From: DATLCF01 sp035526505
Lineage (GTDB): Bacteria; Patescibacteriota; Saccharimonadia; Saccharimonadales; UBA4665
Reading direction: 5' to 3'
Assembly: GCA_035526505.1 (NCBI GenBank)
Contig: DATLCF010000001.1
Location: forward strand, 186,001 to 250,000
Length of the DNA stretch: 64,000 nucleotides
Shown: positions 51,672 to 59,000 of the stretch, in pieces
Numbering within the stretch: the first letter of the stretch is position 1
How the letters are laid out: every line of letters starts with the position of its first letter
Position numbers and translations under genes: made by a program
Notes under the pieces: model-generated
Database searches by the model: none
Told to the model about the DNA's origin: nothing
Seen by the model: the letters and a program-made list of their open reading frames with translations, nothing else

Positions 51672-51706
51672 CAATTATTGTAAAAACTTTATTGCAATTA
51701 TTGTAA
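51672..51706 (+). promoter_or_regulatory. Direct repeats in the DUF3800 promoter (operator candidate)
   Basis: CAATTATTGTAA occurs at 51672-51683 and 51695-51706, a period of 23 bases (about two helical turns). The second copy overlaps the -35 hexamer and spacer. This is the layout of a cooperative repressor site. Confidence 0.5.
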
Positions 51707-51720
51707 CCGTCCGATACGAT
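51692..51720 (+). promoter_or_regulatory. Promoter of the DUF3800 gene
   Basis: TTGCAA (51692-51697), 17-base spacer, TACGAT (51715-51720), then seven bases to ATG 51728: leaderless. Confidence 0.6.
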
Positions 51721-51727
51721 TAATTGT

Positions 51728-52465
51728 ATGGAAACAAAGCAATCAGGCCCAAAGCCACGACGTGAACTACAAGGATACTTAGACGAAACCGGATTACTGC
51801 ACCGCGAAAGCGAACGCATATTTGCCCTGGGCTTATTAGTCTCACCGCAAATCAATCTGCTGCATGGTGCACTCATCCGCTTCCGTAACCGCACTAGTTA
51901 TTACAAAGAATTTAAATTTACCGATGTTGGCACACACAACATCCTCTATTACAAAGACTTAATTAACGAATTTTTTAAAGCCCCCCACTCCACCTTTTTG
52001 GCAGTCGTATATGACAAAGAAGGGTTGGATATAAAAAACGCCCGCAAAGCATACAATGCTTTTTGCGGGAATATTATCGCCGACTTCATAAATTCCTGCG
52101 GCGGCGAAAAAACAACCGACTACGTAACCATTCTGGCCGACGACCTATCCACCCCCAAAGACGACCATTTCGAAAAAGAAATCAGGCATAAAATTAAGCT
52201 CAAGACCCGGCGCAGCGCACTAAACAGCCTTATACGCCTGGAGTCGCACGCCGTTACCGAAATTCAGCTGTGCGATGTGCTGCTGGGAGCCCTAGCCTAT
52301 GCCTACAAGATAGAGATGGGCATTATTATTAACCCTAACAAGGCCAAGCTCCAGCTCGTAAAACATATTCAGAAAAAACTTAAGGTACCAGCGCTATCCA
52401 CACCCATTGACCGCAAGCCCAAAAACGGCATTAGATTCGTTATAAAGGAAAATCAAACCAAATAA
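51728..52465 (+). CDS. DUF3800 domain protein
   Basis: The 245 residues fit DUF3800: an N-terminal GYLDETG (acidic, near 16-22) followed by ERIFALGLLV, a central acidic TILADDLSTPKDD near 136 and the late SHAVTEIQLCDVLLGALAYAYK near 176-197. The conserved Asp/Glu set resembles an RNase H-like nuclease fold. DUF3800 proteins occur in defence islands and mobile elements, with no settled activity. The gene stands alone with its own repeat-flanked promoter. Confidence 0.85.
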   Translation: METKQSGPKPRRELQGYLDETGLLHRESERIFALGLLVSPQINLLHGALIRFRNRTSYYKEFKFTDVGTHNILYYKDLINEFFKAPHSTFLAVVYDKEGLDIKNARKAYNAFCGNIIADFINSCGGEKTTDYVTILADDLSTPKDDHFEKEIRHKIKLKTRRSALNSLIRLESHAVTEIQLCDVLLGALAYAYKIEMGIIINPNKAKLQLVKHIQKKLKVPALSTPIDRKPKNGIRFVIKENQTK

Positions 52466-52469
52466 AAAA

Positions 52470-52522
52470 GGATGGCGCTTTGGGCGAACCGGTCAACTAG
52501 GACCAGCCCACGCTTTCCATCC
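52470..52522. ncRNA. Long stepped hairpin between DUF3800 and ABC genes (terminator or small structured RNA)
   Basis: Three nested helices: GGATGG (52470-52475)/CCATCC (52517-52522), GGGC (52482-52485)/GCCC (52506-52509) and GGTC (52491-52494)/GACC (52501-52504). CGCTTT occurs on both sides of the first internal loop. No T-run follows, which is odd for a terminator. Low certainty about function. Confidence 0.45.
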
Positions 52523-52574
52523 GACTTTCAGTATACCCCATCAAGAAAGATTTAGTCAAGAGTAAAGTTGACGT

Positions 52575-52602
52575 TTGAAACAAGACCATAACAGGTTATA
52601 AT
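52575..52602 (+). promoter_or_regulatory. Promoter of the second ABC exporter
   Basis: TTGAAA (52575-52580), 16-base spacer, TATAAT (52597-52602), seven bases to ATG 52610: leaderless. Confidence 0.65.
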
Positions 52603-52609
52603 AGCGAGC

Positions 52610-53524
52610 ATGATTAAGGCCGCTAGTTTAGGCAAAAACTACCGCAAAAAAGTTGCCGTGGACAACCTGTCGTTCCAGGTGGAAACTGGCAAGGTAACTG
52701 GCTTTTTGGGACCAAACGGTGCGGGCAAGTCCACTACTATGCGCCTTATGCTGGGGCTGGACAATGGCCGCGGCACCACCACCTTTGACGGCAAGCGATT
52801 GCACGAATATGCCCGTCCCTCGGAAGTAGTGGGTATTTTGCTAGAAGCCAAGGCATTCCACCCAACCCGCAGCGCACGCAACCACCTTAAAATATTGGCA
52901 GCAGCAGGCGGTATGCCTGACAAACGCGTGGACGAAGTGCTGGATATCGTGGGCCTTAAGGATGTAGCCAAGAAAAAACCAGGCAAGTTCAGCTTGGGTA
53001 TGAGCCAGCGCCTAGGCATCGCTGCCGCACTACTGGGCAAACCAAAATATCTTATGCTGGACGAACCGGCCAACGGCCTGGATCCAGAGGGTATTGCCTG
53101 GCTGCGCCAGTTTATCAAGGATTATGCAGATGAGGGCAAGGGGGTATTTGTATCCAGCCACTTGCTGAGCGAAATGTCCCAAATGGCCGATAACGTGGTG
53201 GTTATTGGCAAGGGCAAGTTAATTGCCGACACCTCTATTAGTAAACTGCTTTCCGGCAGCACCCATTCTGGCGTGTTTGTGCGGGCCGGCAATGTGTCCA
53301 AGCTGGAAGCCGCCCTGACAACCAAAAAGATTGCCTTCCAAAAAGCCGATGGCGGCCTGAAGCTTACGGGTGTTAAAACCGACGAGATCGGCAAGCTGGC
53401 CTTCCAGGCGGGCGTGCCCGTGCTGGAGCTGGCCAACCACAACGCTTCGCTGGAAGAAGCATTTTTGGAGCTAACCGCTGGCACCGAAGAATACAAGGCA
53501 CACACCACGGAGGCCAAAAAATGA
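52610..53524 (+). CDS. ABC-2 type exporter ATP-binding protein
   Basis: The 304 residues have Walker A GPNGAGKSTT near 36, signature SLGMSQRLGIA near 128 (SLGMSQR in place of LSGGQ, common in lantibiotic/ABC-2 exporters), Walker B YLMLDEPANGLDP near 146 and VSSHLLSEM near 182. A C-terminal domain of about 80 residues with beta strands (HSGVFVRAG) is typical of the BcrA/NatA group. Overlaps its permease by ATGA. The promoter gives a leaderless mRNA. Confidence 0.95.
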   Translation: MIKAASLGKNYRKKVAVDNLSFQVETGKVTGFLGPNGAGKSTTMRLMLGLDNGRGTTTFDGKRLHEYARPSEVVGILLEAKAFHPTRSARNHLKILAAAGGMPDKRVDEVLDIVGLKDVAKKKPGKFSLGMSQRLGIAAALLGKPKYLMLDEPANGLDPEGIAWLRQFIKDYADEGKGVFVSSHLLSEMSQMADNVVVIGKGKLIADTSISKLLSGSTHSGVFVRAGNVSKLEAALTTKKIAFQKADGGLKLTGVKTDEIGKLAFQAGVPVLELANHNASLEEAFLELTAGTEEYKAHTTEAKK

Positions 53525-54249
53525 TCCCGGCAATTAAGGCAGAATTCCGCAAGCTATTTACCGTGCGTTCCACGTACATTACTGCACTACTGGCTTTTGG
53601 GCTCATGGTGTTCTTTGCCTTTTACGTAGAGGGCTACAAGGCTGCCGCAACCGTAAACGACCCGCACAAGCTAATGGGCGAAGTTACCTCGGCTGTGGGC
53701 GTGGTATCTATATTGGCAACCATTACCGTTCTGTTGCTTATGGCACACGAATATCGCTACAACACCATTATGTATACCCTTACCGCTTCCAATAGTCGCA
53801 CCAAAATACTGTTGGCCAAAATTATTGCTGCCAGCACCTTTGCCATTGGCTTTACCTTGCTGGCCGGCGTGCTTTCGCCGCTTTTGGCATACTTAGGCAT
53901 ACAAGCCAAAGGCCTTACCCTGGTACCCCAGGAATTCTACTATTGGGATTTGCTGTGGCGTTGTCTATTTTATGGCTGGGGCTTTGCTATGTTTGGCCTG
54001 CTGCTGGCCACGCTAGCCCGTAACCAGGTAGCGGCCATTGCTGCTTTGTTTGTGCTGCCCAGCACCATTGAGCCATTGCTTGGCCTATTGCTCAAAAAGA
54101 ATGCAATTTATTTGCCCATAGGCTCGTTGAGTTCGGTTATGGAACACAACCAAATATCGTATGTCCGCGCAGCACTAGTGTTTAGCGGATACCTGGTGGT
54201 GGGTTGGATCGTCGCCTGGCTACTGTTTATCCGCCGCGACGCGAATTAA
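53521..54249 (+). CDS. ABC-2 type permease (six TM)
   Basis: The 242 residues start MIPAIKAEFRKLFTVRST, the usual cytoplasmic lead of ABC-2 membrane subunits, followed by six hydrophobic helices (about 20-38, 60-80, 103-128, 150-172, 178-195 and 220-238). It forms an exporter with the preceding ATPase. Substrate unknown; the related BcrAB and NatAB systems export antibiotics or ions. Confidence 0.92.
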   Translation: MIPAIKAEFRKLFTVRSTYITALLAFGLMVFFAFYVEGYKAAATVNDPHKLMGEVTSAVGVVSILATITVLLLMAHEYRYNTIMYTLTASNSRTKILLAKIIAASTFAIGFTLLAGVLSPLLAYLGIQAKGLTLVPQEFYYWDLLWRCLFYGWGFAMFGLLLATLARNQVAAIAALFVLPSTIEPLLGLLLKKNAIYLPIGSLSSVMEHNQISYVRAALVFSGYLVVGWIVAWLLFIRRDAN

Positions 54250-54254
54250 CACCC

Positions 54255-54812
54255 ATGAAAACACGCGTTATTCTTGTTCATGGCTACCAGGGCAGCCCAG
54301 CCGAAAACTGGTTACCCTGGCTAAGGGCTGAGCTGGAAAAACGGGGCATCGAAGTATTGGTGCCTAGCATGCCCCATGCCGACGCCCCGCAGCTAAAAGA
54401 ATGGTTGCTACATTTGCAGAAAATAGTGGGCCCACCAAATGAGCAAACATTTTTAGCAGGGCACAGCCTAGGTTGCCCTGCTATTTTGCGCTATCTAGAA
54501 AGCTTACCGCCCGGCCAAAAGATTGGCGGCGCTGTTTTGGTTGCCGGCTTTGCTGAGCCTATTACATTCCGGGAGCTTGATAGTTTTGTAATCGGCACGT
54601 GGGACGAAGACCGAATAAAGGCGGCCGCTAATACGTTAGTAATTATAAATTCAGATAACGACCCCTATGTGCCGCTGGTAATGGGTGAGCATATTCGGGA
54701 CCGTTTTAATGCCACGCTCATTGTGAAGCATGGCGCCGGACATTTTAATACCAAGGCCGGCTTTACGGAATTGCCAGAAGTGCTGCAATACCTACAAACA
54801 CTACTTGCATAG
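54255..54812 (+). CDS. RBBP9/YdeN-like serine alpha/beta hydrolase
   Basis: The 185 residues begin MKTRVILVHGYQGSPAENWLPW, then the nucleophile elbow GHSLGCP near 73, catalytic Asp region NSDNDPYVPL near 137 and His in HGAGHFNTKAGF near 160. Size and HGYxGxxxxNWxPW are typical of RBBP9/YdeN serine hydrolases, whose substrates are mostly unknown. It begins five bases after the permease stop, so it may belong to that operon. Confidence 0.9.
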   Translation: MKTRVILVHGYQGSPAENWLPWLRAELEKRGIEVLVPSMPHADAPQLKEWLLHLQKIVGPPNEQTFLAGHSLGCPAILRYLESLPPGQKIGGAVLVAGFAEPITFRELDSFVIGTWDEDRIKAAANTLVIINSDNDPYVPLVMGEHIRDRFNATLIVKHGAGHFNTKAGFTELPEVLQYLQTLLA

Positions 54813-54861
54813 CTAGTTTCTCATCAAAAATAAAGTCCTGTCTGCTGTGTAGTGGATATGT

Positions 54862-54885
54862 TTAAATGGGGAAGTAGTTAAAAAA
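54862..54885 (+). repeat. Upstream repeat copy 1 of the beta-helix genes
   Basis: TTAAATGGGGAAGTAGTTAAAAAA; the second copy (56369-56392) differs by one base. The repeats lie about 12-25 bases upstream of both starts and show that promoter and gene were duplicated as one unit. Confidence 0.7.
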
Positions 54886-54906
54886 GCAACAAAGGGGGGC
54901 TAAGGT

Positions 54907-56130
54907 ATGACACATAAAATAGTAACGATACGGCAAGCAGGGGTAGGGCTGGCCGTAGTGGCCTTGGCGCTGGCTGTCATGCCCACACCTTCTGCTTTGG
55001 CGGCTTCAACCATACGGGTGCCTGCCGACCAGCCTACGATTCAGCAGGGTATTGATGCTGCCGTTAACGGCGACACTGTACGAGTATCTCCTGGTACATA
55101 TGTAGAAAATATTAACTTCCACGGCAAGGCTATTACGGTCAAAAGTCAGAATGGCCCGCAAACCACTATTATCGATGGCAACCAGCTTGGCCCGGTAGTA
55201 ATGTTCAATACTGCCGAAGGATCGGCATCGGTACTAAAAGGATTTACGGTACGCAATGGTAATGGTGCTTTGCCGTCTACCGGTTTTGCTGGCGGCATTG
55301 ACATAACCGAGGCTTCGCCCACTATTGTTGGCAATACTATTACTAACAACAGGGGTTGTTTTGTGGCTGGCGGCGTGGGTGCTCACTTTAGTAATACGGC
55401 TGTTGTGCGCGACAATCTTGTTACCAACAACACCAAACACGAAGCCTGTAGTTCGGGCGGTGGCGGCATTAGCGGCGTGGGCGGCCAAATTTTGCGCAAC
55501 ACCATCACCAATAATTCTGCCAGTGATGGCGGCGGCATTCGGGTGGGTGGATTGGTTACCGTAAAAGACAACACTATTACCAATAACACAGCATCTAGCT
55601 TTGGCGGTGGCATGGATTTGCAAGATGCCAGTGGCTTAATTGTCCAAAACCTGATCGCCCGCAACACGGCCACGCAGGGCGGCGGCGTGCATTGGTTTGG
55701 TTCGGTAGGACCCACACTGCTCAACAATACTATGGCAGACAATACTGCTAACCAAGGGTCGGGTATCTTTGCCGAGTCTTTTGCCGAGGTTAGCCTTATT
55801 AATAACATTGTGGCAGCTCCGCAGGGGCAGGCAGCCATATTCTGCGATGTTTCCCCGCCGCCAATAACCTTTAGTCATAATAATTTCTTTAGTCCTGGTG
55901 GCCCTGCTTACGGCGGTACTTGCCCTAGTCAGACTGGCATAAACGGTAATATCTCGGCCAATCCCAAGTTTGTACATGCAGCTGGCAACAATTACCACCT
56001 AAAGCCAAATTCTCCATCAGTGGACGCTGGCGACAAAAATGTCCCCGGCCTGCCCAATAAAGACTTTGACGGCGACAACCGCGTCATCCATCACAAAGTA
56101 GACCAAGGCATTGACGAAGTAAAACTATAG
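54907..56130 (+). CDS. Secreted right-handed parallel beta-helix protein (copy 1)
   Basis: The 407 residues start with a Sec signal (about 1-33, VGLAVVALALAVMPTPSALA). A NosD/pectin-lyase-like beta-helix follows, recognised by DQPTIQQGIDAAVNGDTVRV near 38-57 and repeated NTITNN, NLVTNN and NTMADN turns (about 22-residue rungs). Gly-rich GGGISGVGG occurs mid-way. The C-terminus has SPSVDAGDKNVPG and FDGDNRVIHHKVDQGIDE, a choice-of-anchor-like tail found in such surface proteins. It probably binds polysaccharide or a host surface. Paired with a near-identical downstream copy. Confidence 0.87.
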   Translation: MTHKIVTIRQAGVGLAVVALALAVMPTPSALAASTIRVPADQPTIQQGIDAAVNGDTVRVSPGTYVENINFHGKAITVKSQNGPQTTIIDGNQLGPVVMFNTAEGSASVLKGFTVRNGNGALPSTGFAGGIDITEASPTIVGNTITNNRGCFVAGGVGAHFSNTAVVRDNLVTNNTKHEACSSGGGGISGVGGQILRNTITNNSASDGGGIRVGGLVTVKDNTITNNTASSFGGGMDLQDASGLIVQNLIARNTATQGGGVHWFGSVGPTLLNNTMADNTANQGSGIFAESFAEVSLINNIVAAPQGQAAIFCDVSPPPITFSHNNFFSPGGPAYGGTCPSQTGINGNISANPKFVHAAGNNYHLKPNSPSVDAGDKNVPGLPNKDFDGDNRVIHHKVDQGIDEVKL

Positions 56131-56151
56131 GGAAATATAAAAGGAGAAATA

Positions 56152-56183
56152 AAAAACAACTGTCATACAGGCAGTTGTTTTTT
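56152..56183 (+). terminator. Rho-independent terminator of beta-helix copy 1
   Basis: AACAACTG (56155-56162) pairs with CAGTTGTT (56172-56179), flanked by A- and T-runs. Confidence 0.9.
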
Positions 56184-56290
56184 ATGATGGTTGGGTTGTC
56201 TGTCATCTGCCCGCATAACGTCGCTGCCCCGTAATCATCCTGCACCATTTACGGCGCGCATACTTAAAACGATCACAAGAAGCACCAAAC

Positions 56291-56322
56291 AAATGACCCC
56301 TGTGCTACAACCGGGGTCATTT
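56291..56322. terminator. Second 10-bp hairpin between the beta-helix genes
   Basis: AAATGACCCC (56291-56300), 12-base loop, GGGGTCATTT (56313-56322). Few T's follow; it may stabilise RNA or act as a weak terminator. The rest of the 274-base gap 56131-56404 has no gene. Confidence 0.55.
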
Positions 56323-56368
56323 GACCTTGAGCGCGCGGCTGTGTTTATGAGATTGGGTAGTCCCTGTG

Positions 56369-56392
56369 CTTAAATGGGGGAGTAGTTAAAAA
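56369..56392 (+). repeat. Upstream repeat copy 2 of the beta-helix genes
   Basis: TTAAATGGGGGAGTAGTTAAAAAA; 23 of 24 bases match the copy at 54862-54885. Confidence 0.7.
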
Positions 56393-56404
56393 AACTAGGG
56401 GGGC

Positions 56405-57667
56405 ATGATGACAAAAAATACAATAACACGGACGTTAGGGCACGGAGGTGCCAGATCTATAGGGAAAGCCTGTGCCGGGCTATCGGTGGTTGCGTTGTTG
56501 CTGGCTGCTGTACCTGTTACGTCTGCATCTGCAGCATCGGTTATACGGGTCCCGGCCGATCAGCCTACGATTCAGCAAGCTATTGATGCGGCGGCCAATG
56601 GCGACACGGTACGCGTTTCGTCCGGCACCTACACCGAAAATATTAACTTCCACGGTAAGGCTATTACGGTCAAAAGCCAGAACGGCCCTCAAACCACTAT
56701 TATCGATGGCAACCAGGCTGGGTCGGTGGTAACTTTTGCCACATCCGAAACACTGTCATCAGTACTAAAAGGATTTACCGTGCGTAATGGCACCGGTATT
56801 CTGCCCTTTCCCGGCTTTGCGGGCGGCATTGACATTACCGAAGCCTCGCCCAGCATTATTGGCAACATCATTACCAATAACCAGGGATGCTTTACAGGCG
56901 GCGGCATTGGCGGCCATTTCTCGAACGCACCGCTTGTCCAAGACAATGTTATTACCAACAATACCAAGAATGCCGTTTGCAGCAGCGGTGGCGGCGGCCT
57001 CTCTGGTGTTGGCGGCCAAATCTTGCACAATACTATTACCAATAACGCGGCAAAGGATGGCGGCGGTATTACCCTGGGCGCAGTCGCAGTGGTCAAAAAC
57101 AACACCATTACCGGCAACACTGCCGAGGATTTGGGCGGCGGTATGACCACGTACAACTCCTCTAGTTCTTTGGTTGTCCAAAACCTCATTGCCAACAATA
57201 CCGCTCCGCAGGGCGGCGGCGTGCACTGGAGCGGCTCTGATGGTCCGCTATTCCTTAACAACACTATTGTCAACAACCACGCCAACCAAGGGTCGGGCAT
57301 TTACGCCGAGTCGGATGCGTTCATTACGCTGACTAACAACATTATTGTGGCAGCCCAAGGGGGTGAGGCAATAAACTGCGGCAATTCGGTAACAGGGCTC
57401 ACCCTTAACCATAACAACATTTTTAGCTCTGGCGGCATTGCATATGCCGGCAACTGCATAAGCCAAACGGGCATAAATGGCAATATTTCGGCCAATCCCA
57501 AATTTGTGAACGCCGGCAATGGCAACTACCACCTAAAGTCTAACTCGCCCTCCAAAGATGCCGGCGACAAAACTGCACCCGGCCTGCCCGCCAAAGACTT
57601 TGACGGCGACAACCGCGTCATCCATCACAAAGTAGACCAAGGCATTGACGAAGTAACTCAGAACTAA
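56405..57667 (+). CDS. Secreted right-handed parallel beta-helix protein (copy 2)
   Basis: The 420 residues have a longer N-terminal region before the signal (VVALLLAAVPVTSASAAS, about 30-47) and then nearly the same beta-helix as copy 1: DQPTIQQAIDAAANGDTVRV, NTITNN/NTITGN rungs and FDGDNRVIHHKVDQGIDE at the end. ATG ATG at the start makes 56408 an alternative, better spaced from the GGGGGG. Middle rungs differ more than the ends, suggesting selection for different binding faces after duplication. Likely surface-exposed or secreted. Confidence 0.87.
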   Translation: MMTKNTITRTLGHGGARSIGKACAGLSVVALLLAAVPVTSASAASVIRVPADQPTIQQAIDAAANGDTVRVSSGTYTENINFHGKAITVKSQNGPQTTIIDGNQAGSVVTFATSETLSSVLKGFTVRNGTGILPFPGFAGGIDITEASPSIIGNIITNNQGCFTGGGIGGHFSNAPLVQDNVITNNTKNAVCSSGGGGLSGVGGQILHNTITNNAAKDGGGITLGAVAVVKNNTITGNTAEDLGGGMTTYNSSSSLVVQNLIANNTAPQGGGVHWSGSDGPLFLNNTIVNNHANQGSGIYAESDAFITLTNNIIVAAQGGEAINCGNSVTGLTLNHNNIFSSGGIAYAGNCISQTGINGNISANPKFVNAGNGNYHLKSNSPSKDAGDKTAPGLPAKDFDGDNRVIHHKVDQGIDEVTQN

Positions 57668-57680
57668 GGTAAGTAAAATT

Positions 57681-57717
57681 AAAATAACCGGGCAATGTAT
57701 GCCCGGTTATTTTAATT
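57681..57717. terminator. Terminator of beta-helix copy 2 / convergent tRNA
   Basis: AAAATAACCGGGCA (57681-57694) and TGCCCGGTTATTTT (57700-57713) form a perfect 14-bp stem with A- and T-flanks, serving the plus-strand gene and the minus-strand tRNA transcript. Confidence 0.92.
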
Positions 57718-57726
57718 TGTCGTTGC

Positions 57727-57802
57727 TGGTGGGGGCGGTTGGAATCGAACCAACTACCAAGTGGTTATGAGCCGCCTGCTCTAACCGATGAGCTACGCCC
57801 CC
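57727..57802 (-). tRNA. tRNA with CAU anticodon, most like tRNA-Ile2 (lysidine-modified)
   Basis: The minus strand gives a 76-base cloverleaf including an encoded CCA: acceptor GGGGGCG/CGCCCCC with A73, D-arm GCTC...GAGC, anticodon loop CTCATAA, T-arm GTTGG-TTCGATT-CCAAC. Anticodon CAU could be elongator Met or Ile2; the stretch AGAGCAGGCGGCTCATAA closely follows bacterial Ile2 (AGAGCAGGCGACTCATAA), so Ile2 is preferred. One anticodon-stem pair (29-41) is a C-A mismatch. A structured leader lies upstream on the same strand. Confidence 0.9.
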
Positions 57803-57820
57803 TCGTCGGCCCTCCCTGCA

Positions 57821-57957
57821 AGCTAGGAAGCCGTCAGGCAAAAACAAGTTTGCCTGCCTGCTACCTAGCTCTCCAAGGTGTCTCCTCTCAATTTTGCAAA
57901 CGGTTGCCTTTGGCTCCTTGGTTTACAAAATTGGTCCGGTTGCTGTGGCTAACAGGG
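57821..57957 (-). ncRNA. Candidate structured RNA upstream of tRNA-CAU
   Basis: The 211-base gap 57803-58013 contains dense pairing with no protein gene: CAATTTTG (57889-57896)/CAAAATTG (57926-57933), AGCTAGG (57821-57827)/CCTAGCT (57864-57870), CAGGCAAA (57835-57842)/TTTGCCTG (57849-57856), and CCAAGG (57873-57878)/CCTTGG (57916-57921). The last pairing reaches into the first hairpin and would make a pseudoknot. The extended -10 TGC-TATACT at 57961-57969 (minus) would start it near 57954. It matches neither RNase P, tmRNA nor SRP RNA signatures that I can see. It may be a 5' leader of the tRNA precursor or a separate RNA. Confidence 0.55.
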
Positions 57958-57960
57958 ATG

Positions 57961-57969
57961 AGTATAGCA
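57961..57969 (-). promoter_or_regulatory. Extended -10 promoter of the structured RNA/tRNA transcript
   Basis: TGC-TATACT on the minus strand; predicted start near 57954, about 150 bases before the tRNA. Confidence 0.55.
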
Positions 57970-58013
57970 GATTTGCGGCGCAAGTTATATAATTTATAGG
58001 GTAATTACCGCCT

Positions 58014-58478
58014 ATGCGCGAAAAAATCAAACAATACAAAGAAACAACCTTCGGCTATGCCAACCAATTGCGTGATGTTCGCGTGGCTGGTTTGCTGGTT
58101 TTTGCCATAATTGTGCTGATGATTAGCTGGAGCGGTGTAAAGACCATCGACACCAACTACAAGCTACAAAAACAGATTTCCAAACTAGAGCAAGAAAACC
58201 AGGTACAGCAGCTGACCAATAAAAACCTGCAGCTACAAAACCAGTACCTCAATACCAACCAGTATTTGGAACTGGCCGCCCGCCAGAGCTTTGGCCTGGC
58301 CGCCCCGGGCGAAACAGAACTGATAGTACCCCAGGAGATCGCCCTGGCCCACACGGTGGAGCTGCCTAATGCAGAACAAGCCCTGGCTGCCAAAACCAAA
58401 GCCAAGCAGCCACTATACCAGCGCAATTTCCAGGCCTGGATGGATTTTTTCCTGCACCGTCAAAATACCCAAGATTGA
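58014..58478 (+). CDS. FtsB/DivIC-like septum-formation protein
   Basis: The 154 residues have a short basic cytoplasmic N-terminus, one TM (about 24-42, VAGLLVFAIIVLMISW), a coiled coil (about 50-85, LQKQISKLEQENQVQQL) and the ending YLELAARQSFGLAAPGETE, a hallmark of DivIC/FtsB proteins. It would join FtsQ/FtsL at the division septum. TATAAT (57988-57993) lies 20 bases before the ATG. Its stop overlaps the promoter of the following initiator tRNA. Confidence 0.85.
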   Translation: MREKIKQYKETTFGYANQLRDVRVAGLLVFAIIVLMISWSGVKTIDTNYKLQKQISKLEQENQVQQLTNKNLQLQNQYLNTNQYLELAARQSFGLAAPGETELIVPQEIALAHTVELPNAEQALAAKTKAKQPLYQRNFQAWMDFFLHRQNTQD

Positions 58479-58503
58479 CAATATCACCCCTGATTGCTAA
58501 AAT
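58475..58503 (+). promoter_or_regulatory. Promoter of the initiator tRNA gene
   Basis: TTGACA (58475-58480), 17-base spacer, TAAAAT (58498-58503), about 30 bases before the tRNA 5' end; the -35 overlaps the stop of the FtsB-like gene. Confidence 0.75.
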
Positions 58504-58534
58504 ATGGGCTGCATCAACTGCATATAGTTGCTAT

Positions 58535-58609
58535 AGCGGGATGGAGCAGCGGCAGCTCGCGTGGCTCATAACCACGAGGTCCCAGGTTCGAGTCCTGGTC
58601 CCGCAACCA
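58535..58609 (+). tRNA. Initiator tRNA-fMet (CAU)
   Basis: The 75-base tRNA includes CCA. It has GCGGGA/TCCCGC acceptor pairs with an unpaired position 1:72, D-arm GAGCAGCGGCAGCTC, anticodon stem CGTGG/CCACG with loop CTCATAA, and T-arm CCAGG-TTCGAGT-CCTGG. Similarity to E. coli fMet (TGGAGCAG...TAGCTCG...CTCATAA) and the 1:72 mismatch mark it as initiator. The mismatch here is A:A and pair 29:41 is U:A, where bacterial initiators normally have C:A and G:C. A clear terminator follows. Confidence 0.92.
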
Positions 58610-58626
58610 AATCAATTGTCAGATAC

Positions 58627-58657
58627 AAAACGGCTTCAAAAATTGGAGCCGTTTTTA
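58627..58657 (+). terminator. Terminator of the initiator tRNA
   Basis: AAAACGGCTTC (58627-58637) pairs with GGAGCCGTTTT starting at 58645, followed by T's. Confidence 0.9.
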
Positions 58658-58701
58658 TTAACCCTTCAAAATAGTCGAGTATTATTTGGTCGTTTTGGTA
58701 A

Positions 58702-58818
58702 CTAGTACATGACCAAATAACTTTTACCACTACCCGAGTCTCCGGCAACTGCTACGAACAGCGGTCTTTTATGCTGAGCGACAATTTCATCAAAGCAGAT
58801 TTTTGCGGCTTCTTCCAT
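58702..58818 (-). pseudogene. P-loop NTPase N-terminal remnant
   Basis: The minus-strand frame encodes 38 residues, MEEAAKICFDEIVAQHKRP followed by LFVAVAGDSGSGKSYLV and then a stop. GDSGSGKS is a clear Walker A of the uridine-kinase/zeta-like type, but the rest of a P-loop domain is absent, so it is a truncated gene. It lies in the 391-base gap 58610-59000, which otherwise shows only the tRNA terminator and a 10-base copy of tRNA T-arm sequence (58831-58840). Confidence 0.55.
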
Positions 58819-59000
58819 TGCTGGATTATGGGTTCGAGTCTTGTGTTGACTAAATAATACTTGATGGCTCTCTGAAAGTTGCTGCCATTTGCACAGTTTA
58901 TGCAGCAAGTTTCAATTGGGCTGCACGTTCTAAATCAAGAAAATATCTTGGTTTATCTTGGGCATTTTCTATTCAAAGGGTATTCATTATTTTTATCGTT

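Noticed and set aside
54862..56392. GGGGAGTAG in the upstream repeats as a yybP-ykoY (manganese) riboswitch core
   Set aside because: Only this short string matches; the second conserved arm is missing, and copy 1 has GGGGAAGTAG.
57821..57957. Structured gap as SRP RNA, 6S RNA, RNase P RNA or tmRNA
   Set aside because: Their signature sequences are absent, and the size and pairing order do not fit.
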